The notes under the pieces: model-generated
The model's input: only the letters and a program-made list of their open reading frames with translations
Database searches by the model: none
Told to the model about the DNA's origin: nothing
Translations under genes and position numbers: made by a program
In this document: positions 1 through 7,292 of the stretch, one piece after another
Layout: every line of letters starts with the position of its first letter
Position numbering within the stretch: position 1 is the stretch's first letter
Assembly: GCA_964374095.1 (NCBI GenBank)
Contig: CAYJXJ010000098.1
Location: forward strand, 1 to 17,265
Source of the DNA: CAYJXJ01 sp964374095
GTDB lineage: Bacteria; Elusimicrobiota; Elusimicrobia; UBA1565; UBA9628
Direction of reading: 5' to 3'
Length of the DNA stretch: 17,265 nucleotides

Positions 1-121
1 GGTCGCTTCACCCGCTCCAACCAGCCGGATCCTAACGGTGCGCCGCCTCTGATATCCATGTGTTGTTCCCTCCGCGCCATACGATGGCAGTCGGGGGGCA
101 AGGCCGGGTCAGGCCGGGGCA
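1..121. other. Left edge with no recognisable gene
   Basis: I see no convincing coding region, RNA gene or repeat here. On the minus strand this lies downstream of the truncated TolC-like gene, where the missing second half of such a gene would be expected. The short reading frames crossing it do not resemble an outer-membrane efflux repeat. The gene therefore seems to have been cut by a deletion or rearrangement rather than by a single frameshift. Confidence 0.4.
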
Positions 122-145
122 AAGTTCCGGTAAAGCGGGGAACTT
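122..145. repeat. Small inverted repeat at end of TolC fragment
   Basis: AAGTTCC at 122-128 and GGAACTT at 139-145 form a 7-bp perfect inverted repeat with a 10-base loop. The TAA stop of the TolC-like fragment (minus strand, 144-146) overlaps the right arm. No T-run follows on either strand, so an intrinsic terminator is unlikely. It may mark the junction that truncated the gene. Confidence 0.35.
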
Positions 146-859
146 AACGCCAGGGCAGGCCCACGGCCCGCCGCAAGGAATAGGAGGCGGAATGGTAGGA
201 ATGGAAGGTCCGGATGATCTCCGGGCGGCCGCCTTCGGCCAAAGACAGATAGCCGCTCAGTTGCTGCGGCGCCTCCACGGCCTCGGGCGCGGGCTCCAGC
301 TCCAACTTCCCGTCGGGCCCGCGGCCCAGCAGGGTGTTCAACCGCGTGATCGCGTCGCGGTCGGAGGAGACGGCCTGGACCTTGGCGATCCGGGCCCGGC
401 GGGCCGAGACCTCGGCCTTGAGCACGTCGCCCAAACCCCGCGCGCCCCGCTCGAAGAGCCGCCGCGCCAGGGCCGCCTGCTCGGCGGTCAGACGGACGTT
501 TTTCTCCTCCACTTTGGTCAAGGCCGTGGACTGGAGCACCCCGAAGTATGACGATACCGCGAGGTTCTCCACGCGGCGGCGCTCGGCCTCGAGCGCGGCG
601 CGCGCCGCCTCCAGCGACCAGCGGCGCTCGCGCAAGGTCAGCCATCTGCGGCCGCCGTCCCACAACTCCCATGACCCGGACAAAGTCATGTCGTAGTCCT
701 CGGGCCGGGTGCGCCCGGGAGTGGATTCGCCGATGAGGTCCTCATCCGCCCAGAGGTTCTTGGAGGCCGCGAAGTCCGCCTGGGGGTGCAGGGCCCCGCG
801 CGCCGCGCGGCGGTCCGCCTCGGCACGATGGCGGCCAGAACGAGGCCATGCCGGATCAT
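144..859 (-). pseudogene. Broken TolC-family outer membrane efflux protein
   Basis: TolC-family proteins form the outer-membrane channel of tripartite efflux pumps and type I secretion and normally have two OEP repeats over about 420 residues. The long intact frame here (144-689 and its upstream extension) matches only the first repeat: a W-x-L-x-DGG-like segment (WELWDGG), a helix-rich stretch with F-x-x-G-A and DVLKAEV, then LNTLLGR, and finally RPEI, which normally opens the second repeat. The frame stops about 25 residues later. At the 5' end an ATG at 859 gives a signal-peptide-like start (MIRHGLVLAAIV). The mature protein continues in another frame (AEADRRAARGAL...), and about 35 residues usual in the family seem to be missing at that junction. 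So there is an internal deletion with frameshift plus a 3' truncation. The family call is good; the gene is very probably non-functional. Confidence 0.65.
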
Positions 860-908
860 CCCGTGCATTCTACGATCTTCGCCAACCCGTGGCAAAGCCC
901 CCCGACCC

Positions 909-980
909 ATTGACCCCGGAGCCGGAGTCTCACCTTTTGCGGGGCCTCTTTCCGCGCCGCGAGGGACCCCGCCGGCCCAG
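909..980 (-). repeat. 72-bp dispersed leader-like element, copy A
   Basis: This segment is about 90% identical, without gaps, to 4950-5021, in the same orientation. In both places it lies on the minus strand just upstream of a gene with a signal-peptide start: here the TolC-like gene starting at 859, there the pentapeptide-repeat gene starting at 4855. Read on the minus strand it holds a purine-rich SD-like stretch (GGAAAGAGG) and, a little further on, a short frame starting GTG at 933 that encodes VRLRLRGQ and runs on to a TGA overlapping the TolC ATG. No promoter hexamers stand out. It could be a mobile intergenic repeat or a shared leader. Confidence 0.7.
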
Positions 981-1041
981 GGCCGGCCTCCATCGGCCCG
1001 CGGGATTTCAGCTTAGACCGTGCAGCTTGCGGCCCACCTCG

Positions 1042-2220
1042 TCAGAATACCTGGCCGGCGTGGAGCTGCTTCAGGAATTCACCCACGGGAAGGACGTCAA
1101 GACCGTCGAAATGCCAGGAGCGCGCGCCGGTGTAAACCCCGATCATTCTTCCCACTTCGATTCGAGAGTCCCTGCGCAGCTCTCGCATCGGCTTTTCCCA
1201 TATCCGATTCCATTTTTCCGCCAGCTTCACCTCAATGCATACGACGGCCGGCCGGGTGGTGGGACGTCCCTTGCGTGTTTCGACGATGAAATCGATTTCA
1301 GCGCCGGCGCCGGTCCGGTAGTACATGAGATTCCTGTTCTTCTGAAGGGCTTCGTTGTGGACGCTTAGCTCGTGCAGGATGAGTGTTTCCAGGGCCAACC
1401 CCTTCCAGGGGCGGTCCGCGGGATCGTCAAGCAAGCCGGCCGCGGCGCGGGCGACTCCGGGATCGAACCAGTAGAACTTCGGGTGGGCCTGCTCGCGCAC
1501 CTTGATCCTGGGTTGCCAGGCGGGTAGAAAATGACCGAGCAATGTGTCGACCAGGACGGAGAAATAGGAGTCCACGCTGCTGCGCGGAACCGATGCATCC
1601 CGAGCCACATTCTGTCCATTGACCACCTGGGCATTGAGCAGTCCCGCGATGGCCAGGAAGCGGAGAAACGGCGGCTCCTTGCGGACGATGCCCTCTTCGC
1701 GGATTTCCTCTTTAATGTAAGTGCTGACGTAAGCGCGTAGAATGTCCGCCGCGCCTTTCCGGTCGAGAGAGACGGCGGGAAGACAGCCCCATTCAAGCGC
1801 AAAGCCTAGATCGAAGGCAGATCCGAGTTCGGCCGCGGTGAACGGCCCCAGGCGGCGGGTCACGGCGCGGCCCGCCAGGAGATTGGCTCCCCCGCGCCGC
1901 AGTTTCCGCGCGGAGGAGCCGCAAAGAGCGAATTTCCAGCCGCGCGATTCCATGAGTCGGTGCACCTCGTCGAGCAGGGCGGGAACCTTTTGAATCTCGT
2001 CCAATATGATCCATGAACCGGCAGGGCGTTGGCCGATGAGGGCTTCCAGCGAGTGCGGGTTGCGCGAGAGCTCTAGGGATAGAGAAGTGTCGAGCAAATC
2101 CCCAATGAATGCCTTGGGCAGGCAGTTTCTCAACCAAGTACTCTTGCCGACGCCGCGCGGACCGAAGAGAAAAAATGAGCGCTCCGGGGGCGCAAGCGTC
2201 CGGGGAATATGGGGTTCCAT
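1042..2220 (-). CDS. AAA ATPase with DUF4143 domain
   Basis: This is a 392-residue ATPase of the AAA_14/DUF4143 family. Such proteins are common in accessory regions of bacteria and archaea, and their cellular role is not established. The N-terminal domain shows Walker A (GPRGVGKST, about residues 20-28), Walker B (WIILDEIQ, 70-77) and a GSSARKLR sensor-like motif (101-108). The C-terminal DUF4143 domain ends with a PD-(D/E)XK-like signature, AEIDFIV followed by IEVK, which in this family resembles a nuclease fold. The length is normal and the frame is intact. It is a clear paralog of the ATPase at 5877-7052, with the same motif order and extensive similarity. The ATG at 2220 has no strong SD. 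The upstream AT-rich repeats at 2233-2277 may carry its promoter. Confidence 0.88.
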   Translation of the reverse strand: MEPHIPRTLAPPERSFFLFGPRGVGKSTWLRNCLPKAFIGDLLDTSLSLELSRNPHSLEALIGQRPAGSWIILDEIQKVPALLDEVHRLMESRGWKFALCGSSARKLRRGGANLLAGRAVTRRLGPFTAAELGSAFDLGFALEWGCLPAVSLDRKGAADILRAYVSTYIKEEIREEGIVRKEPPFLRFLAIAGLLNAQVVNGQNVARDASVPRSSVDSYFSVLVDTLLGHFLPAWQPRIKVREQAHPKFYWFDPGVARAAAGLLDDPADRPWKGLALETLILHELSVHNEALQKNRNLMYYRTGAGAEIDFIVETRKGRPTTRPAVVCIEVKLAEKWNRIWEKPMRELRRDSRIEVGRMIGVYTGARSWHFDGLDVLPVGEFLKQLHAGQVF

Positions 2221-2232
2221 GTCGATGCAATC

Positions 2233-2277
2233 TTACAATATAAATGTAACTATGAACGACAAAATTACATTATAAAT
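2233..2277 (-). promoter_or_regulatory. AT-rich promoter/operator of the ATPase gene
   Basis: Two 13-bp direct repeats differing at one base lie at 2233-2245 (TTACAATATAAAT) and 2265-2277 (TTACATTATAAAT), 32 bp apart. Read on the minus strand they contain TATATT and TATAAT, the latter at 2274-2269 and a good -10 candidate. No matching -35 was found. The stretch is strikingly AT-rich against its GC-rich surroundings, as at the hipBA promoter. Repeats this close to a start codon suggest regulator binding, but the regulator is unknown. Confidence 0.45.
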
Positions 2278-2404
2278 ATAAAAATGCAGCAATTATGCCT
2301 ACACGAAGCCGACCATGACCGGCAGATCATCAACGCAGACAACGTCGAAATGGGTAGCCCTGCGCCACTCGGCAGATGACCCGGATTCCCATTGAACCGA
2401 ATCG

Positions 2405-3631
2405 CTAGCGGGACAGCTTTGGGAAGGAGGAGGCGATTTCGCGGATGCCGGCCTTCGAGACGCCGGCCGAGACGGCGAATTCCTCCCAACGGTCAACGGC
2501 GGCCCGGACCTCTTCGAGGACGGCGGAGGCCTGCGGCCGGGTCACTCCCGCCTGCTCCGCGAGGCGAAGGAGGTGGGCTTTCCCGGGGTCGCGGCCCTCG
2601 CCGGCGATGGTCATGGAATGCTCGCCACCAGGGCCCGAGGCGTAGGAGAGGTCATAGGCGGGAGAAATCGTCCACTCGCCGTTGGCGCTGTCCATGATGA
2701 AGGCGAAATTCTTCACGTGATCGTCCCGGTTGTGGGCGAAGACGTTGAACGCCATCCGGCGCAAGACCCGCAGGACGTCCCGGTGGTCTCGCGTCAAATA
2801 GGACGCCGCCTTGAGCAGGTCGGCGTAGTCGGCCGAGGGGATCCGGAAATTCGACTGAATGAGGTTGCCGAAGGTGTGGACATGAAACCGCCGGTTGCCG
2901 TCGCGGTCGAAACGCGTGACCCCGAAGAAGCGCCCCCCCTCGGAGGCCTCAAAGAGCCGGGTTGGGGGCATGTCGATGCCGGCGGCGGCGGCCATGAGGC
3001 CATAGGCGTACTCGACGGGCCCGGCGTCGGTCATATCCTTTTTGGAGGGAAACTTGACGATCCAAGGCTCGAATCCCTCCGGCAAGTCGTCCTCTCCCGA
3101 GATGATGCGTTTTCCATGCACGCCGACCAGCACCTTGGGGCGGGCGCCGCCGGGCGAACCTCCCGCCCGCAGGAGCTGCGGCAGAACGTCGACGGCGTCG
3201 CCGGCCAGGATATCCTGGGAATGGCGGGCGAGGCCCGGCAGGTCGAAAACACCCGGGTCGCCGTCCTCGCATTCGGCCGGGGGGTGATAGGTCAGCGCGC
3301 CCATTGTCCGCGTGCCCAGCCAGGCGAGGCGGTCGAGCGGTCCGATCCCGTCAGGCCTCAAGCCCCGCGTCCGAAAATGCCGGTCCATCAACAGCCGGCC
3401 CCACCCGTCGGGAAGGGAGTCGTCGAAGAGCCCGGGCAGGGGCCCGAAGCCATGGTCCTTATGCTCGAAGAGCCCCGCCTCGAAGGGTAGGCGCACGGGA
3501 GACAAATTCAGGCCGGAGGCCAAAAACCCCGGGTCGTACTCGAAGTAGCTCCGGCCGCGGTCCTCGGCCAAGGTCCCCACCCGGAGCGACTCGGCCGGCC
3601 CGCGCGTGAAGCGGACCGCGAGTTTCTTCAA
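2405..3631 (-). CDS. hipA: HipA-family Ser/Thr kinase toxin
   Basis: HipA toxins are protein kinases. E. coli HipA phosphorylates GltX and stalls translation, and it is neutralised by the DNA-binding partner HipB. This protein has 408 residues, close to the usual 410-440. It shows the HipA N-terminal domain with FDDSLPDGWGRLL (about 69-81), a Gly/Ser-rich loop GGSPGGARPK (157-166) like the one holding the autophosphorylated serine, and the catalytic core HNRDDHVKNF (300-309) with PAYDL (325-329) as the metal-binding aspartate motif. All key residues look intact. Its ATG overlaps the hipB stop by four bases (ATGA), implying translational coupling. The kinase targets here are unknown. Confidence 0.93.
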   Translation of the reverse strand: MKKLAVRFTRGPAESLRVGTLAEDRGRSYFEYDPGFLASGLNLSPVRLPFEAGLFEHKDHGFGPLPGLFDDSLPDGWGRLLMDRHFRTRGLRPDGIGPLDRLAWLGTRTMGALTYHPPAECEDGDPGVFDLPGLARHSQDILAGDAVDVLPQLLRAGGSPGGARPKVLVGVHGKRIISGEDDLPEGFEPWIVKFPSKKDMTDAGPVEYAYGLMAAAAGIDMPPTRLFEASEGGRFFGVTRFDRDGNRRFHVHTFGNLIQSNFRIPSADYADLLKAASYLTRDHRDVLRVLRRMAFNVFAHNRDDHVKNFAFIMDSANGEWTISPAYDLSYASGPGGEHSMTIAGEGRDPGKAHLLRLAEQAGVTRPQASAVLEEVRAAVDRWEEFAVSAGVSKAGIREIASSFPKLSR

Positions 3632-3924
3632 ATCCGTCCTCGCTTGCGGGCGGGCTTCGCGGCGCGTTGCTCGAGTTCCGCAAGACTGAGGGCCGCCGGG
3701 GGCTCAAAGAGCTTTTCGAATTCATCCAGGCGAGCCAGGGCGTGGGCGGTCTTGAGGACCAGGTCCAAGGAGGCCTTCCCGGCGTTCTCGAAACGCTTGA
3801 GGGAGGGGGCTGAAACGCCGGCGCGCTTGGCGAGGGTATCACGCGTCCAGCCCTTCAGCAACCGGAGGGCGCGCAACCGTTCGGCTAGGAACTGGCCGGT
3901 TTCTATGGGTCCGCTTGAATACAT
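3628..3924 (-). CDS. hipB: HipB-like HTH antitoxin
   Basis: This 98-residue protein has a Xre/Cro-type helix-turn-helix: LAERLRALRLLKGWTRDTLAKRAGVSAPSLKRFENAGKA falls at roughly residues 13-51. It is the size and position expected of HipB, which neutralises HipA and represses the operon by binding inverted repeats in the promoter. The C-terminal tail is basic (RAAKPARKRGRI). It is the first gene of a two-gene operon with overlapping hipA. The start codon lies directly beside an AT-rich region with a perfect 14-bp inverted repeat (3937-3975), the obvious candidate operator. The start at 3924 lacks a clear SD, and a TATAAT only eight bases upstream raises the possibility of leaderless translation. 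Confidence 0.88.
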   Translation of the reverse strand: MYSSGPIETGQFLAERLRALRLLKGWTRDTLAKRAGVSAPSLKRFENAGKASLDLVLKTAHALARLDEFEKLFEPPAALSLAELEQRAAKPARKRGRI

Positions 3925-3936
3925 AATAGTGATTAT

Positions 3937-3975
3937 ATTATCTATTAATAGCTATATTATGTATTAATAGATAAT
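3937..3975. promoter_or_regulatory. Candidate hipBA operator: perfect 14-bp inverted repeat
   Basis: ATTATCTATTAATA (3937-3950) and its exact reverse complement (3962-3975) flank an 11-base spacer. The left arm begins 12 bp from the hipB ATG. A minus-strand TATAAT at 3937-3932 touches the arm, so bound protein would block RNA polymerase. Each arm also contains the 8-bp palindrome TATTAATA. The sequence differs from the E. coli HipB site (TATCC-N8-GGATA), but the geometry fits autorepression by a dimeric HTH antitoxin. That it is bound by HipB is inference. Confidence 0.65.
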
Positions 3976-4096
3976 TAGTTAGCTATTATAATTATAACAG
4001 ACTATGGGAATTTATTCCAGGCCCCGCCGGATGGGATTCGCGCGAAGATCTCGGCCAGGCCCCAAGCTCGGTCCGCCTCTCGAGCCGCCTCGGAGC

Positions 4097-4855
4097 CTAG
4101 GGCATCGGCGCGCACCACTCGGCGGAGGCGTGCTCCTTAAAGAAGTCCCGGCCGTCCGTCACCATGTCGCAGGAGCCGTGCCGGCGCCAGCCCGCGGAGA
4201 GCTTGGTCCGGCCGTCTATCCAGCACAATCCGATCTCGCTCCACAGGTCGGTCCGGGCGCGGCTGAGGTCGGCGCCGCGCAGGTCGCAGCCCACGAGCCG
4301 CATGTCGCCCAAGCCCGCGTCGCTCATGTCCGCCTCCGCCAGGATCGAGGCCGAGAAGGAGGCCTTCTCGAAGCTTGCCACGTTGACGAGCTTGGCCCCG
4401 GTCAGGTCCGAACAGCCGATGCCGGCGCCCCGCATGTTCGCCCGGTTGAAGGTCGCTCCCCGGAGGTCGGACTTAAAGAACTTGGCGTGGCGCAGGTCGG
4501 CGCCGCTTAGGTCCGCGCCCGAAAGGATCACGCCCTCTCCCCCGGCCCCGCGCAGGTCGCGCTTGCGCAGGTCCGCCCCGGCCAGATTCATGCCGGTCAA
4601 ATCGCCGCACTCGCCGATGTAGCTTGGGTTCCGGCCGAACTCCCCGGCGGAGTCCCGGCAGAAGCCGTCCCTGTCGAGCCGGTACTTAAGCGCGTGTCCG
4701 GCCTTCGGCTTCGGGATGGGCGCCTGGCCCGCCACCACCGTCGGCCCGGCGACGCCTTTCAATTTCTCAAGGGTCGGACTTGTGGTCGCAGCCTCGGAAA
4801 CAGCGGCTCCGGCCCCAAGGCACATCACAACAAACATCAACACTTTCTGTTTCAT
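4097..4855 (-). CDS. Exported pentapeptide-repeat protein
   Basis: This 252-residue protein has a clear signal peptide (MKQKVLMFVVMCLGAGAAVSEA), so it is probably periplasmic or secreted. After a linker, roughly residues 85-215 form pentapeptide repeats of the A(D/N)LxG type: GADLSGADLRHA, DLRGATFNRANMRGA, DLTGAKL and GCDLRGADLSRA. Such repeats fold into a right-handed quadrilateral beta helix. Some cytoplasmic members mimic DNA (MfpA/Qnr), but an exported one more likely has a binding or scaffolding role; the function is unknown. Cysteines at both ends of the domain could form disulfides. I chose the start at 4855 over upstream ATGs because it gives the signal peptide and follows a GAGGGG SD about eight bases away. 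Copy B of the 72-bp element lies about 95 bases upstream. Confidence 0.82.
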   Translation of the reverse strand: MKQKVLMFVVMCLGAGAAVSEAATTSPTLEKLKGVAGPTVVAGQAPIPKPKAGHALKYRLDRDGFCRDSAGEFGRNPSYIGECGDLTGMNLAGADLRKRDLRGAGGEGVILSGADLSGADLRHAKFFKSDLRGATFNRANMRGAGIGCSDLTGAKLVNVASFEKASFSASILAEADMSDAGLGDMRLVGCDLRGADLSRARTDLWSEIGLCWIDGRTKLSAGWRRHGSCDMVTDGRDFFKEHASAEWCAPMP

Positions 4856-4949
4856 CGCACCCCCCTCACGGCATTTGGTCGCTCCCGGAAGGAACGCCTT
4901 GCCGCCAGGGTAGCCCGCCGCGAGACGCGCGTGAAGAGACGAAAAGCCT

Positions 4950-5021
4950 ATTGACCCCGGAGCCGGAGCCTCATCTTTTGCAGGGCCTCTTTCCACGCCG
5001 CGAGCGACCCCACCGGCCCAA
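4950..5021 (-). repeat. 72-bp dispersed leader-like element, copy B
   Basis: This is the second copy of the element at 909-980, with about eight substitutions and no gaps. On the minus strand an SD-like GGAAAGAGG precedes ATG at 4974, which opens an eight-codon frame MRLRLRGQ ending in TAG at 4948-4950. In copy A the same residues are encoded, with GTG as start and one synonymous arginine change (AGG/AGA). It lies upstream of the exported pentapeptide-repeat gene, matching copy A's place upstream of an exported protein. Confidence 0.7.
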
Positions 5022-5031
5022 GACCAAACTC

Positions 5032-5048
5032 TATAGCCGCGCTATACT
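5032..5048 (+). promoter_or_regulatory. Possible -10 with overlapping palindrome
   Basis: TATACT at 5043-5048 is a plausible -10 hexamer about 40 bases before the exported-protein start codon. It overlaps a perfect inverted repeat, TATAGC (5032-5037) and GCTATA (5041-5046), separated by CGC. No convincing -35 is seen at the right spacing. A repressor could bind here, but the evidence is only positional. Confidence 0.35.
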
Positions 5049-5090
5049 GGTCCCGTCAAAGCGGACGGAACCGATCCGGAGGAGAACACC

Positions 5091-5860
5091 ATGACGATGG
5101 AATCGCCCAAAATCCAAAGGCGCCGCCGCCTGGCGGCTCTGGCGGCGTTGTTGCTGCCGGCCTTGGGCGGCGCCGGGAGCGCCGCGGCCAACGGCGTGAT
5201 AAAGGTTCATCTCAGACTCGCGCCGGCATTCGACGCACGGCCGGCCCGACTCCCGCGCCCATTGCCGGCCACGATCGAAAACCCCTTCTCGATCCGCCTC
5301 CCGGCCCCGGCGGTGTCCTTGACGCCCGGCGCGGAGGAGATCTCGGAGCCGCACCGGAAATTCCGAGCCGCTGGGAGATCGGCTCCCCGGCGATCCTATC
5401 GTTGGATGAGGGCTGGAAGGACCCCGGCCGGGGTCGGGGAATGGGTCCCACCGTGGAAACCGTAGAGGACGCCCCGGGAACGGCGGCCTACCCGCTGCTC
5501 CAGGAAGCGGCCGAGACGATCGGCCCTGAACCGGAAGCGGCTTCTCCCATGCAGACGGAATCCGAGCTCAACGCCCTCTATTCAGGCGCGCGGCGAGACG
5601 CTCCTCCCGCGCCCGCTTCCGGAAGACGATCTCCCGCGAAGCCCGACGCCCGTTCCCCGCGCGAAGCTCCCCAAGGCGCGCTGGAGTTCGTCCGGTCGGA
5701 ACTTTTGGCTCACGAGGAAATCATGGAGAGAATTCTGCGCCGGGAGGGAGTGGTATCGGAGAGCTCTCCTGAACTGAATACGGTGAGACTGCACCGGGCG
5801 GCGCGCGAAGCCCTGGAGGTCTATGAGGCGACCTTCGCCCCGCAGGCTCAACCGCTTTGA
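5091..5860 (+). pseudogene. Exported protein of unknown function, frameshifted
   Basis: The first frame starts at ATG 5091 after a strong SD (GGAGGA, 5078-5083). It encodes a signal peptide with a basic N-terminus (MTMESPKIQRRRRLAALAALLL) and an Ala-rich cleavage region, followed by a Pro-rich mature segment. It becomes implausible (Arg-rich) after about codon 80 and ends at 5465. From around 5340 another frame reads sensibly (APEIPSRWEIGSPAILSLDEGW) and continues to a TGA at 5860, with an acidic, helix-prone C-terminus (FVRSELLAHEEIMERILRREG). I therefore read it as one gene of about 255 residues with a single frameshift between about 5320 and 5370, either a real mutation or a sequencing error. 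No known domain is recognised. The stop lies 16 bases from the end of the convergent ATPase gene. Confidence 0.55.
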
Positions 5861-5876
5861 GGGGCGCCCATCCGGC

Positions 5877-7052
5877 CTATTGGCCCCGGAAGATCTCGGT
5901 CAGCCCCCGGTGCCAGGGCAGACACCGGACTCCGTCGATCGCCTGGGCGCTCTCGTCCCGGGAAAGATAAAACGCCGCGGAACCGGGCACGTCGGCCTGC
6001 AGGCGGCGGAGCTTGCGCGCCTCCAACTCGTCGACTCTGGGGGAGGATTTGATCTCGATCAGGATGGTCCGGCTTCGGGGTTTGGAGAGAATGAGGTCGA
6101 CCTCGGCCCCGTCCTTGGTCCTGAGATACGAGAGCTTGTAGTCCTTCCCCAGGATTTCGTTCAGCCGGTGGAATTCCAGCACGACCCAGTGCTCGAAGGC
6201 ATCCCCGTAAGCGGACGTCCCTGGAGCCAAGCCGGCGTCGAGGCTGCGCTCGAGCGCCCGCTTGACCCCCGTATCGAAGAGATAGAACTTGGGGTGCGAG
6301 GTCTGGCTCTTTCTCACCGACCGGTGATAGGCCGGGAGAAGGAATCCCGCCCAGGTGTCCTCCAGAATCTGGAAATAGGATTGGACGGTCTTGACGTCGG
6401 CCCCGATCTGCCGCGCGATCCTGCTGGCGTTCAAGACGGCGCCGTTGGCCTGGGCCGCGACCTCGAGAAATTCGCGGAAGGGATCGAGCCTCCGGACGAT
6501 CTGCTCGGACTTGATTTCCTCCTTGAGGTACGTGAGCCCGTAGGACCTGAGATAGGCCTTCTTCTCGGCGATGGTCTTCAGGGAGAAAATCCGCGGCAGG
6601 CTTCCCCAGTGCAAGGCGGCATCGAGCTCGAATCGTGAACCGAGTTCGGCCTGCGTCAGGGGAAACATCCGGCACAGGAAAGCTCTTCCCGCAAGGAGGT
6701 TGGCGGCTCCCGAGCGCAATTTCCTAGCGCTGGAGCCGGTCAGAATGAACTTGCAGCCCTTGGATTCTATGAGCCGGTGCGCCAGGTCCAGGAGCCGTGG
6801 GACGCGCTGCACCTCGTCGATAACGATCCACTGCGGCGGCCGAGCCCGCGAATCCAGCGACCTCTCCAGGAACTTCGGGTCTCTGGCGTAGCGATCCTCC
6901 TGCTCCGGGTCGAGGAGATCGATCATGAGGAATTGGGAGGGGTCCAGGGGCGGCAGGAACTGCTTGAGGACGAAGGTCGACTTGCCGGACCCCCGCGCTC
7001 CGAAGAGAAAGAAACTGCTGGACTTGAGGGGCTTGAGCAGTCTCTGGAACAT
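5877..7052 (-). CDS. AAA ATPase with DUF4143 domain (second copy)
   Basis: This is a 391-residue paralog of the ATPase at 1042-2220. It has Walker A (GARGSGKST, residues 18-26), Walker B (WIVIDEVQ), the sensor-like GSSARKLR and a C-terminal DUF4143 domain with AEVDLIL followed by IEIK, a PD-(D/E)XK-like arrangement. I chose the ATG at 7052 (MFQRLLKPLK) because it gives the same N-terminal length as the other copy. The open frame runs 138 codons further upstream, but that part is antisense to another gene and has no family similarity. Upstream, TAATAT lies within about ten bases of the start. It is convergent with the exported-protein gene and divergent from the ATPase remnant at 7293. The biological role of the family is unknown. 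Confidence 0.88.
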   Translation of the reverse strand: MFQRLLKPLKSSSFFLFGARGSGKSTFVLKQFLPPLDPSQFLMIDLLDPEQEDRYARDPKFLERSLDSRARPPQWIVIDEVQRVPRLLDLAHRLIESKGCKFILTGSSARKLRSGAANLLAGRAFLCRMFPLTQAELGSRFELDAALHWGSLPRIFSLKTIAEKKAYLRSYGLTYLKEEIKSEQIVRRLDPFREFLEVAAQANGAVLNASRIARQIGADVKTVQSYFQILEDTWAGFLLPAYHRSVRKSQTSHPKFYLFDTGVKRALERSLDAGLAPGTSAYGDAFEHWVVLEFHRLNEILGKDYKLSYLRTKDGAEVDLILSKPRSRTILIEIKSSPRVDELEARKLRRLQADVPGSAAFYLSRDESAQAIDGVRCLPWHRGLTEIFRGQ

Positions 7053-7129
7053 GATCCACAATATTACGAACTTTATGGAGTTAAGTCCAGGCGCGGACGC
7101 CGACGCCGGGCAATGCCGGGCAGACCCTC

Positions 7130-7292
7130 GACTTCCTCGGGAGTCTGCCGTCCTTCCCGATCGCATCCTTATCGAGGCGCCGTATTTCTCCGCCTCCAAG
7201 TGCCTGCGCTTTTCCCAGAATCTTGGGCACAAGATCGGCAAGACGAGTACCCCAGAAAAGCCCGCCTCGGGGACACGGGCTTTCTCTACGCC
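7130..7292 (+). pseudogene. Decayed upstream part of a third DUF4143 ATPase
   Basis: Fragments resembling the start of a DUF4143 domain are scattered over different frames: around 7170-7225 one frame reads IEAPYFSASKCLRFSQNLG, and from about 7262 another reads DTGFLYAMSG, like the family's D-x-G-F/L segment after a hydrophobic strand. No single frame joins them and no Walker motifs are present, so the ATPase domain is gone. This suggests a gene destroyed by deletions and frameshifts upstream of the surviving tail at 7293-7820. The assignment rests on short matches by eye. Confidence 0.35.

Noticed and set aside
2299..2496. Minus-strand frame ending in a hydrophobic, protein-like tail between hipA and the ATPase
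   Set aside because: Half of it overlaps hipA in another frame, there is no SD, and no family is recognised.
4856..4996. 47-codon N-terminal extension of the pentapeptide-repeat protein
   Set aside because: The internal ATG at 4855 has an SD and begins a clear signal peptide; the extension has neither.
4950..5021. GEMM (cyclic di-GMP) riboswitch resemblance of the 72-bp element
   Set aside because: A GCAAAAG stretch is reminiscent, but the paired helices and tetraloop expected of GEMM cannot be assembled.
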